Position numbers and translations under genes: made by a program
Assembly: GCA_002422915.1 (NCBI GenBank)
Contig: DITV01000004.1
Coordinates: forward strand, 279,301 to 343,300
From: Candidatus Saccharibacteria bacterium UBA6175
GTDB lineage: Bacteria > Patescibacteriota > Saccharimonadia > Saccharimonadales > Saccharimonadaceae
Length of the DNA: 64,000 bases
Direction of reading: 5' to 3'
The notes under the pieces: generated by a model
Told to the model about the DNA's origin: nothing
Seen by the model: only the letters and a program-made list of their open reading frames with translations
Databases searched by the model: none
Shown here: piece after piece, positions 15,832 to 22,776 of the stretch
Layout: every line of letters starts with the position of its first letter
How positions within the stretch are numbered: position 1 is the first letter of the stretch

Positions 15832-16770
15832 CTAGTCGGGCGGCGGCAGGATCTCGGTGTCACCGTTGGTGCCACCAGGATTCTGGTTTGTCACCGTGTC
15901 GTCCACCGTGTCGTTCGCCCTGTTGTCACCACCACTTCCCGCACCAGGTGCGGTCGTTGTCCCCGAGGGGAGTTCCGTGGTGGTGTCACCGGCTCCAGTG
16001 CCTCCCGGCACCGGGTTGTCGATGACGTTGCCACTGACATCGCCGTCAGCCTGCTGATCCTCTGAGAGGTCATTGGGCGTCTGCGGGCCAGGGCCGAGCG
16101 GAACGGTGCCATCGGGCGCCGTGACGTCGTCGTCGGGATTCTTCGGCTCAAGGCACTCGGTCTCGCGACACGGCGGTTCGACACGCTCACCTGGGTTGGC
16201 ACAGCCAGCTCGGATGACGATCCCCTCGATGACCTGACAGGTCACAAGGTTGACGGGGTAAAAGAAGATCTCCCCAGGATCGCTTGCGCGGTTACCGAAC
16301 GACTCAACCTGTCCGTTGACGACGCCGGTGTTACCGACGAATGTCACGGGAGTCAAGAACTTGACTCCCACCCAGCCCAAATCGACGATGCCAGTGATGG
16401 CTTCGTTGACCCGAGCGGCGGCGAGCTGAGCACGCGCGTCGTCCGAAGCGAGCCAGGACTCAAGCTCTTCCGAGCTGAGAACCGGCTCATCGCGGTACTG
16501 GCCGTCACCCGACTCGAACACCTCGTCACCATCAGCGACGGAGAGGTCGGTCGTGAACTCTCCGGCCAGGAACCCCTGGTCGATGAGGTACGCCGAGACG
16601 CATTGCTGCGCGTCGACGCGACGGTCTTCGTCCGACTTCAGCAGGCCCGGAAGCCAGTGAATCAGCGCGAAGATCAACGCTGCGATGAGGCCGAGTGCGA
16701 GCAGCGTCCACGCTGCAATCACCCAGCCACGCTGGTTGCTCCTTGCGGGAGCGGTAGTAGTGGTTGTCAT
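15832..16770 (-). CDS. Island gene: membrane-anchored protein with disordered Gly/Thr/Pro/Asp tail
   Basis: A 312-residue protein of unknown family. Residues 1-15 are Thr-rich and basic; one membrane helix follows (about 16-40, WVIAAWTLLALGLIAALIFA). Residues about 45-210 form a soluble outside domain with four to five cysteines (QQCVSAY, VTCQVIE, AGCANP, PPCRETECLEP). The rest is a low-complexity acidic tail ending in DTEILPPPD. The start at 16770 is set by AGGAG 7 bases upstream. The longer frame to 16899 lacks a ribosome site. Codon use is strongly GC3-biased, unlike native genes. The cysteine pattern suggests a disulfide-bonded surface domain. Confidence 0.75.
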   Translation of the reverse strand: MTTTTTAPARSNQRGWVIAAWTLLALGLIAALIFALIHWLPGLLKSDEDRRVDAQQCVSAYLIDQGFLAGEFTTDLSVADGDEVFESGDGQYRDEPVLSSEELESWLASDDARAQLAAARVNEAITGIVDLGWVGVKFLTPVTFVGNTGVVNGQVESFGNRASDPGEIFFYPVNLVTCQVIEGIVIRAGCANPGERVEPPCRETECLEPKNPDDDVTAPDGTVPLGPGPQTPNDLSEDQQADGDVSGNVIDNPVPGGTGAGDTTTELPSGTTTAPGAGSGGDNRANDTVDDTVTNQNPGGTNGDTEILPPPD

Positions 16771-16990
16771 GCCTGTGCTCCTCTCCCCGGATGGGGAATC
16801 AGTGTGGCGGTTGCCACGGTTCCTGCCCACCGGTTTGGGGACAGCACCGCTGCGTAGTGCGTGACTACGAAGGGGAGCTGTCTCCATGGAAAGAAGCAAA
16901 GCGCCTGTATCAGAACATGCGCTGTAATAATCTGACTTGTTAACGACCTCCTCACCTTGATATGGGTCTCACGCCGTATCTGTGAATGAT
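16771..16990 (-). promoter_or_regulatory. Structured leader of minus-strand island gene
   Basis: About 220 bases between the predicted transcript start and the ATG. It contains several short hairpins: GTAGT/ACTAC, GTGG/CCAC, and CCCC-ATCC-GGGG just before the Shine-Dalgarno site. No known riboswitch is recognised. Confidence 0.35.
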
Positions 16991-16996
16991 GTTTCT

Positions 16997-17025
16997 AATC
17001 TATCATATAATGCTTAAATTGTCAA
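16997..17025 (-). promoter_or_regulatory. Promoter of minus-strand island gene
   Basis: TTGACA, a 17-base spacer, then TAGATT, read on the minus strand. Native single-gene promoters in this window usually show only a -10 box. Confidence 0.55.
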
Positions 17026-17141
17026 TGCTTATGTAATAAAACAAAGTAAACACAAGCTTTTTGGCCACCACTGTTCAATTTGGTCGGAGATACCATATCT
17101 AGCGTCTTTTTCGGGCCGAAATACGCTATATACAAAAACAT

Positions 17142-17170
17142 TTGACAACACTTGTCAAGAGGCGTATAAA
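17142..17170 (+). promoter_or_regulatory. Island operon promoter with palindrome over the -35
   Basis: TTGACA, exactly 17 bases, then TATAAA. The -35 forms one arm of the perfect palindrome TTGACA-ACACT-TGTCAA (17142-17158), a likely repressor site. The predicted leader of about 100 bases contains a hairpin (GTCTT-ACCC-AAGAC, near 17220-17233). Confidence 0.65.
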
Positions 17171-17275
17171 CAATCTATTCTCTGTGCGTCGCCAACGACT
17201 GCAGTGCATTACCCATCTTTGTCTTACCCAAGACGAAGAGCTGTAAGCAGAGACTGAGAAAAGTGCGGGAGAAAC

Positions 17276-17644
17276 ATGCACCCTACCGTCGCTGAGCTGG
17301 TCAATGACCTGCTCGCAGAAGAAGCCGTGGAGCTGCCCGGTCGCAACCTCGATGTCGTCGCGTCCCGGTTGGTGCGCAAGTGGTCGAAGGACTACGACGG
17401 CATCACCTTCAACGCAGTCCGGCGCGAGCTGGGCAAGGCGAAGGAAGCCGGACGCCTCGTGGAGTGGTCGAAGAACGGCCGCACCCACGGCTTCAGGACG
17501 CTCATGAAGGGCGAGTGCCCCCACGACGTCAAGAAGCAGGCCAACGCCGCTGCTCGGGCGCGTCGACAGCACGATCGTCGTCGCAACCCTCGCTACCGCA
17601 ACGAGCGCAGGGTGAAGACTGTCGTCGTCAGCACGGCGGCCTGA
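17276..17644 (+). CDS. Island gene: small basic protein (122 aa)
   Basis: The first 80 residues look folded and helical, with a WSKDYDGITFNAVRRELGKA stretch reminiscent of a small winged-helix or DNA-binding fold. The C-terminal 40 residues are very basic (ARRQHDRRRNPRYRNERR), suggesting nucleic-acid binding. GGGAGA lies 3 bases before the ATG. Codons are GC-rich. It is followed after 5 bases by another island gene. No family is recognised; a regulator of the island promoters is one possibility but is inference. Confidence 0.65.
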   Translation: MHPTVAELVNDLLAEEAVELPGRNLDVVASRLVRKWSKDYDGITFNAVRRELGKAKEAGRLVEWSKNGRTHGFRTLMKGECPHDVKKQANAAARARRQHDRRRNPRYRNERRVKTVVVSTAA

Positions 17645-17649
17645 TCGCC

Positions 17650-18024
17650 ATGAGCGAGTCGCAGAAGATCGTCATCGAGTACACCCCGATCAAGATCGAC
17701 CTGGACATCGACTACGCCGTCATGAGCGACACCATTCAGATGGTCGTCGATCAGGGCGCGGAGTACGTCTCGGAGGTGACGGTCGGGATGATCAACCGAG
17801 TCGCGGTGCTCATCAGCGAGATGGAGCCGGACCCGACCGACCCCCGTACCACAGCGGACCGGCTCGAAGAGCTGTACGTCTTCGGTCTGTTCATCGTCGG
17901 GTTCGTGCCGGCACAGCTGACCACAGTTTCGGCCAAGCTGTGCAAAGCGCGCCACCAGCGGTACGTCGCCCGTCTGGCTGAGCACGCGCGGAAGTTCCGC
18001 AGCAACAAGCCGGTGACTGCATGA
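17650..18024 (+). CDS. Island gene: hypothetical protein (124 aa)
   Basis: Begins MSESQKIVIEYTPIKID. The body is acidic and looks mostly helical, with a hydrophobic stretch (LYVFGLFIVGFVPAQLTTVS) and a basic end (RHQRYVARLAEHARKFRSN). There is no signal peptide. It is the second gene of the operon and overlaps the next short frame by 4 bases (ATGA). GC3 bias is extreme. The function is unknown. Confidence 0.65.
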   Translation: MSESQKIVIEYTPIKIDLDIDYAVMSDTIQMVVDQGAEYVSEVTVGMINRVAVLISEMEPDPTDPRTTADRLEELYVFGLFIVGFVPAQLTTVSAKLCKARHQRYVARLAEHARKFRSNKPVTA

Positions 18025-18128
18025 CCCCCGTCACCACCGTCAAGATCGTGCTCGTCACGGGCGCGGATCTCGACAATCCGGCATCCATCAGGACCTCACC
18101 CCCATCGATGGAGGCGCCGGCCAACTGA
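18021..18128 (+). CDS. Short overlapping ORF at end of island operon (35 aa)
   Basis: An ATGA overlap with the previous gene gives a 35-codon frame (MTPVTTVKIVLVTGADLDNP...). It could be a real micro-protein or the start of a truncated gene, since its codon style matches the island and the operon terminator begins 6 bases later. Confidence 0.35.
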   Translation: MTPVTTVKIVLVTGADLDNPASIRTSPPSMEAPAN

Positions 18129-18133
18129 CCTTT

Positions 18134-18186
18134 GAGCGGGTGCGCGACGGAAGAGGCCAAAAGCCAAACCGTCGTGCACCTCGCTC
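18134..18186 (+). terminator. Long GC-rich terminator-like hairpin of island operon
   Basis: Arms at 18134-18150 and 18169-18186 pair over 17 positions with one bulge and one G-U. The loop holds a small GGC/GCC stem. No U-run follows. It mirrors the hairpin that closes the other end of the island. Confidence 0.6.
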
Positions 18187-18195
18187 GGGTCATTA

Positions 18196-18222
18196 CCCCT
18201 CTGGTCAAGGGGCTCTTTTTTT
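18196..18222 (+). terminator. U-tailed terminator before tRNA-Glu
   Basis: CCCCT/AGGGG stem with a 7-base loop, then CTCTTTTTTT. This is the native terminator style and marks the right edge of the island. Confidence 0.75.
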
Positions 18223-18224
18223 GC

Positions 18225-18230
18225 TATACT
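18225..18230 (+). promoter_or_regulatory. -10 box of tRNA-Glu / pyk unit
   Basis: TATACT directly after the terminator, about 40 bases before tRNA-Glu. Confidence 0.5.
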
Positions 18231-18271
18231 CTTCGAGTGTCAGCGCGTATGTGTTCACTGCGTGGCTTGAT

Positions 18272-18346
18272 GGTCTCATCGTCTAACGGTTAGGACACCA
18301 GGTTTTCATCCTGGCAATCGGAGTTCGATTCTCCGTGAGATCACCA
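18272..18346 (+). tRNA. tRNA-Glu (anticodon TTC)
   Basis: Acceptor GGTCTCA/TGAGATC (with one G-U), anticodon stem CCAGG/CCTGG around TTTTCAT, T-arm GGAGTTCGATTCTCC, and an encoded CCA. Pyruvate kinase follows after 51 bases with no terminator between them, so it may be co-transcribed. Confidence 0.95.
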
Positions 18347-18397
18347 AGCGATTCAGTGAAGCGCGCCGACATCCACCACTTAAACAAGGAGCAATTC

Positions 18398-19813
18398 ATG
18401 GGCGTTATCTTTAAGCGAACAAAAATACTGGCAACGATTGGTCCAGCAACACACTCAGAAGAAATGGTACATAAGCTGATTGAAGCGGGAGTGAACGGCT
18501 TTCGATTAAACTTTAGCCATGGCGATACCGCACAACGCGAAGAACAAATTCGTTGGATTCGTGATGCCAGTAAAGACATCGGTAAGCCAGTGGCGATTCT
18601 TCAAGACTTGCAAGGCCCAAAGATTCGCTTAGGAATGCTTAACGAAAATGTTGAAGTGAAGGCTGGCGACGAAATTGTTCTTGACCACGCGGCTGAACAC
18701 AATGGCATGACACTGCCAGTGCAATATAACTTAGCCGAGAAGGTTAAAGTTGGGGAACCAATCTACATTTTTGACGGTAAAGTGCGTACCACCGTCATCG
18801 ACATCCCTTCAGACACCGCAATCAAACTTCGCGTTGAAAACAGTGGAACGCTCATGAGCAAGAAGGGCATCAACTTACCCGACACCGACTTTGGTGGAGA
18901 CATCCTCACCCCTAAAGACCTCGAAGATATTGAGTATGGTGTTCATCAGGATATTGATTACGTTGCACTGAGTTTTGTACAAAGTGCTGATGATATTCAT
19001 AACCTTCGCCAGCTACTTGTGGCAGGTGGCTCTCGGGCCCAGATTGTTGCCAAGATTGAAACAAAAGCAGCGGTTCGCGAAGATGTCATGGAAGAAATTG
19101 TCAAAGCAACCGACGGCATTATGGTGGCCCGTGGTGACCTCGCGGTTGAGGCTGGTGCTGAGATCGTGCCGATTGTGCAGCGCCGCTTGATTGCATTGTG
19201 CCGCAAGCACGGTAAGTTAAGCATTGTCGCCACCCAAATGATGGCAAGCATGGTTGATAATCCTGAGCCAAGTCGCGCCGAAGTAAGCGACGTTGCCAAC
19301 GCCGTTATTCAGGGCGCCGACTCCGTGATGCTCTCTGATGAAACCGCCAACGGTTCATACCCTCTTGAAACAGTGGCTGCCATGAAGAAGGTGATCCTGT
19401 ATACCCAAGATAATGCACCGGTTGCCACGATCACCGACTATATGCTGATGAAGAGCGCTCAGCTCGATGCCATTAGCACCGCTGCTGTTCGTTTGGCAGA
19501 GCAACTGAAAGCCGCCGCAATTATTGCTGAAACAAAATCTGGTGCGACTGCAGCCACCATTGCCGCCCACCGTCCTAACTTGCCAATTATTAGCGTGACC
19601 AGTGAACTCTGGGCAGCACAGCAGTTAGGGCTGAGCTACGCCAACCGCAGCTATGTCCGGCCAGATAGTAGCGAAGCTGGCTTTGATCTTGCCAAGGAAT
19701 TAAAGCGCGACGGCTTCTTTGGTGATGAACCAGTGACGGTCATTATCGTGAGTGGCCAACAACCAGGAATTATTGGAACAACTGACACAATTAAAGTCCG
19801 CGTGCTAGAATAA
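18398..19813 (+). CDS. pyk: Pyruvate kinase
   Basis: Transfers phosphate from PEP to ADP, the last ATP-forming step of glycolysis. The 471-residue enzyme shows TKILATIGPATHS, the NFSHG motif, KGINLPD, the Mg/K-binding MVARGDLAVE block and ATQMMASM. The C-terminal domain is of normal size. AAGGAG lies 6 bases before the ATG at 18398. It heads a lower-glycolysis cluster with pgk and tpiA. Confidence 0.97.
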   Translation: MGVIFKRTKILATIGPATHSEEMVHKLIEAGVNGFRLNFSHGDTAQREEQIRWIRDASKDIGKPVAILQDLQGPKIRLGMLNENVEVKAGDEIVLDHAAEHNGMTLPVQYNLAEKVKVGEPIYIFDGKVRTTVIDIPSDTAIKLRVENSGTLMSKKGINLPDTDFGGDILTPKDLEDIEYGVHQDIDYVALSFVQSADDIHNLRQLLVAGGSRAQIVAKIETKAAVREDVMEEIVKATDGIMVARGDLAVEAGAEIVPIVQRRLIALCRKHGKLSIVATQMMASMVDNPEPSRAEVSDVANAVIQGADSVMLSDETANGSYPLETVAAMKKVILYTQDNAPVATITDYMLMKSAQLDAISTAAVRLAEQLKAAAIIAETKSGATAATIAAHRPNLPIISVTSELWAAQQLGLSYANRSYVRPDSSEAGFDLAKELKRDGFFGDEPVTVIIVSGQQPGIIGTTDTIKVRVLE

Positions 19814-19839
19814 GAATAACGAACAAACAAGGGGTGGGT

Positions 19840-21075
19840 GTGGCATACAACTTTCATAAGCGAACAATTCGAGACGTCCCGCTCGACGGTGCAACGGTGC
19901 TCGTTCGAGCTGATTACAATGTTCCCTTGAAGAAAGACGGGACTATTAGCGATGATCTTCGGATTCGTGCTAGTCTTCCAACCGTACAGTATCTATTGGA
20001 TCGTCGTTGCAAAGTAGTGATCATAAGTCACCTTGGTCGCCCTGACGGTCGCGATCTCTCGCAAAGTCTTGCCCCGGTCGCCACTCGGCTCGGTGAGCAG
20101 CTCGATATACCAGTGACGTTTGTGGAGGATTGCACCGGCGACGTCACGTATCAGGCGGTGAAGCAAGCTGCACCCGGCTCAATCGTATTACTTGAAAACC
20201 TTCGTTACTACACCGAGGAAGAAGCGAATGACGAAGCATTTGCTAAGAAACTGGCCGATGCTGCCCAGGCCCGCTACTTTGTGCAAGATGGTTTTGGTGT
20301 GGTGCACCGAGCTCATGCCAGTACCGATGCAATTACTCATTTCATGCCAAGCGTTGCAGGGCTTCTGCTCGAGAAAGAAGTTTCGACGATCTCTGGTGCG
20401 ATGCAGTCGCCAGAGCGTCCGCTCGTCGCCGTCCTTGGTGGTGCCAAAGTAAGTGACAAAATTAAAGTGATTGAACGATTTGTCTCCGTAGCCGATACGA
20501 TCGTGATTGGCGGTGCAATGGCGAATACGTTCTTGGCCTACAAAGGGTTTTCGATGGGCAAAAGCCTCGTTGAACCCGATCAGCGCGAGGTACTCGATGC
20601 AATTTACGCCGCCGCCGCTGAAAAAGTAGGCGAAGATTCAGTTGATGAGTTTATTCTCTTACCGACTGATTTTGCCGTTGCTACCGGGACTGATGATCCG
20701 ACCGTACCGCGGAGGGTGGTGTCACGAGAAGCCGTATCCGAAGATATGATGGCGCTTGATATCGGCGATGAGTCGATTGAAACAGCAGTGAGAGTGCTTA
20801 ATGAAGCCAAGACCGTTATTTGGAATGGCCCACTGGGCTATTCAGAGATAGAAGCGTTTGCGCATGGCTCTGCTCGAGTCGCGCTCGCGTTGGCAACGCA
20901 CCCTTCAATTACCTCGGTCATTGGCGGTGGTGATACGGCCGACTTTGTTCTGAAATGGGACGGTAATGGGGGAGCAAGCTTTAGCCATGTTTCGACTGGT
21001 GGCGGGGCCGGGCTTGACCTCATGGCCGGCAAGCAATTACCTGGGGTAGAAAGTTTGCTCGATGCTACGAAATAA
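19840..21075 (+). CDS. pgk: Phosphoglycerate kinase
   Basis: Converts 1,3-bisphosphoglycerate and ADP to 3-phosphoglycerate and ATP. The 411-residue protein has VLVRADYNVP, SHLGRPDGRD, the LLENLRYY block, VLGGAKVSDK, and the C-terminal GGGDTADFV with STGGGA. The usual GKLP-type segment after HAS is shifted but the fold is complete. GTG at 19840 is chosen: AAGGGG lies 5 bases upstream, whereas the in-frame GTG at 19834 overlaps that site. It is 26 bases after pyk. Confidence 0.96.
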   Translation: MAYNFHKRTIRDVPLDGATVLVRADYNVPLKKDGTISDDLRIRASLPTVQYLLDRRCKVVIISHLGRPDGRDLSQSLAPVATRLGEQLDIPVTFVEDCTGDVTYQAVKQAAPGSIVLLENLRYYTEEEANDEAFAKKLADAAQARYFVQDGFGVVHRAHASTDAITHFMPSVAGLLLEKEVSTISGAMQSPERPLVAVLGGAKVSDKIKVIERFVSVADTIVIGGAMANTFLAYKGFSMGKSLVEPDQREVLDAIYAAAAEKVGEDSVDEFILLPTDFAVATGTDDPTVPRRVVSREAVSEDMMALDIGDESIETAVRVLNEAKTVIWNGPLGYSEIEAFAHGSARVALALATHPSITSVIGGGDTADFVLKWDGNGGASFSHVSTGGGAGLDLMAGKQLPGVESLLDATK

Positions 21076-21110
21076 GCTACACTTAGCAGCAAAGCATAAG
21101 CGGTATTACT

Positions 21111-21899
21111 ATGGCGAGAGATAAAAAACTGATTATAGGCAACTGGAAGATGAACCTCGGGGTCCACGAGTCTAGTTTGTATGTCCATAAGCTTGAGAAG
21201 TTAGTAAAGGTGCACCGTAGCGTCGAAGTGGTGCTGGCGCCAACCATGCTTGCATTGCAAACACTTAGTGTCCAGGTACAGTATCGTCAGTTCAAACTTG
21301 CTGCTCAAAACTTTTATTGGCGTGACCACGGGGCCTTTACCGGTGAAGTCTCTGCCTCTCAGCTTCGCGGTATTGTGCAATATGGTTTGGTAGGGCACTC
21401 TGAACGTCGTCATGTGTTTCATGAATCAGATAAGGACACTCGTGCAAAGGTGCAAGCAGCGATACGTAACCAAATTCGGCCCGTGTTGTGTGTTGGTGAA
21501 ACTGCGAGCGAAAGAGCTGCGGGGGAGACTCAAGATATTATTCATGACCAACTCATTGGTGGTTTGGCAAACATTACGAGCGAAGAGCTTGAAACGATCG
21601 TGATTGCGTATGAACCGGTTTGGGCTATTGGGACTGGTAACAACGCAACACCGGCCGACGTCGTATCAGCGGTACGTTCGATTCGAAGTCAGCTCAAGCA
21701 TCTGTATGGTGCCCGTGCTGCCGGAGAAGTACAAGTGCTTTATGGAGGCAGCGTTACTGAACAGAGTGCCGCGGACTACCTAGCCATTGATGAAGTGGAC
21801 GGACTATTGATTGGCGGGGCCAGCCTTGATGCCAATGCCTTTGCTAACATTGTTGAAAAAGCCCATGCCAGTGTGAAGCGAAATAAGGAGAACGACTGA
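21111..21899 (+). CDS. tpiA: Triosephosphate isomerase
   Basis: Interconverts DHAP and glyceraldehyde-3-phosphate. Catalytic residues are visible: Lys in GNWKMN, His in GHSERR, Glu in AYEPVWAIGTG, and the phosphate-binding LYGGSV and LIGGASLD. The length of 262 residues is normal. A TACACT box at 21078 may give a separate promoter. The stop overlaps the next start (TGATG), so the next gene is translated with it. Confidence 0.97.
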   Translation: MARDKKLIIGNWKMNLGVHESSLYVHKLEKLVKVHRSVEVVLAPTMLALQTLSVQVQYRQFKLAAQNFYWRDHGAFTGEVSASQLRGIVQYGLVGHSERRHVFHESDKDTRAKVQAAIRNQIRPVLCVGETASERAAGETQDIIHDQLIGGLANITSEELETIVIAYEPVWAIGTGNNATPADVVSAVRSIRSQLKHLYGARAAGEVQVLYGGSVTEQSAADYLAIDEVDGLLIGGASLDANAFANIVEKAHASVKRNKEND

Positions 21900-22738
21900 T
21901 GAACGATATAGATTTTGACGAACTCGACCGAGCGGTAAGTTCAACCTTAGCGCCCACACCTGAACCTGCGTCAGATCCTGTCGCTGCAGCGCCTTCGGTG
22001 CCAGTGGCTGCCTCTGCGACACCCACCTCACCGGCAGCACGACGTGGCGGTCGCTTTATGGATGTGGTGCACCCTTCTTCTGATATGAAGAACGTCTCGT
22101 CGGTACCTGTGCGGCCTGTTGCTGCCCCCGTCGTGAGTGAGCCTTCGGTTGACGTTCCGTTACCGACACCCGTAGCTGCTTCCATCTCTGATTGGCCAGA
22201 TCCAATTGAGTCACCATTCCTAGCCGATGCCAAAGTAGAAAAACGTCCACTTGGCGGCGAGCAGCCAACAGCTGAGACTCCTACAGAGGCCGTGGTTCCT
22301 GAAGAAGCACTTGAGGCAGAGATTATCCCAACGGCTACTGAACCAACCGCGCCTGAAGCAGTGGTACCTGTCTCACTTGATGAAACAACGACCGAGCCTG
22401 AAGCAACACCTGCGCTAGAACCAGAATCTGAACCAGAGCCAGAACCAGAACCAGAACCAGAGCCTGCGGTTGCTCCTCATGTCACCGAAACGGCCGAAGC
22501 TACTCCAGTGTCACCGTCTGAGACCGGTCCAACGTCTATACACCAGCAATATACCGAGACTGCCTCATCAGCCGAGCCGTCTCGTCCTATCTTTGATACA
22601 GAAGCCTACCATCAGCCCCTTGCCCATCCTGAAAAGAAAAAGTCAGGCATCTTCGTTGTCCTTTGGATAATTGGCTTGATTATCCTCGGCGCTGGTCTCG
22701 GCGCGGTCATGTATTTCTACGTATTACCACTGCTTTAA
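21899..22738 (+). CDS. Pro/Glu/Ala-rich tail-anchored membrane protein
   Basis: The first 240 of 279 residues are low-complexity and disordered, with a run of EP dipeptides (about residues 177-192) and many Pro, Glu, Ala, Thr and Val. A single helix at the C-terminus (IFVVLWIIGLIILGAGLGAV) would anchor the protein with the bulk in the cytosol. It is translationally coupled to tpiA. No family is recognised. It may be a scaffold or spacer at the membrane; the link to glycolysis may be only positional. Confidence 0.7.
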   Translation: MNDIDFDELDRAVSSTLAPTPEPASDPVAAAPSVPVAASATPTSPAARRGGRFMDVVHPSSDMKNVSSVPVRPVAAPVVSEPSVDVPLPTPVAASISDWPDPIESPFLADAKVEKRPLGGEQPTAETPTEAVVPEEALEAEIIPTATEPTAPEAVVPVSLDETTTEPEATPALEPESEPEPEPEPEPEPAVAPHVTETAEATPVSPSETGPTSIHQQYTETASSAEPSRPIFDTEAYHQPLAHPEKKKSGIFVVLWIIGLIILGAGLGAVMYFYVLPLL

Positions 22739-22763
22739 CCTAGAATTCATCTTCTCTTGCCAC

Positions 22764-22769
22764 TATAAT
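22764..22769 (+). promoter_or_regulatory. -10 box of pcrA
   Basis: TATAAT, 7 bases before the ATG at 22777. Confidence 0.65.
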
Positions 22770-22776
22770 AGAGATA

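Larger units (their letters stand above)
15700..18190. other. High-GC island with foreign codon use
   Basis: This stretch differs sharply from its neighbours: in the gene at 17650, 38 of the first 40 codons end in G or C, against 16 of 40 in pyk at 18398. It holds a minus-strand gene and a plus-strand operon that diverge from a 0.5-kb spacer with two -35/-10 promoters. GC-rich hairpins without U-runs end both units. It looks like DNA from a high-GC donor, possibly the actinobacterial host of a Saccharibacteria epibiont. No integrase, transposase or clear flanking repeat is seen, and an assembly join cannot be excluded. Confidence 0.75.

Noticed and set aside
15700..18346. Island integrated into tRNA-Glu
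   Set aside because: The island lies on the 5' side of the tRNA, no copy of the tRNA end is found at the left border, and no integrase is present.
22432..22470. Tandem repeat of GAACCA-type units as a CRISPR or regulatory repeat
   Set aside because: It simply encodes the EP dipeptide run of the protein at 21899; there are no spacers.
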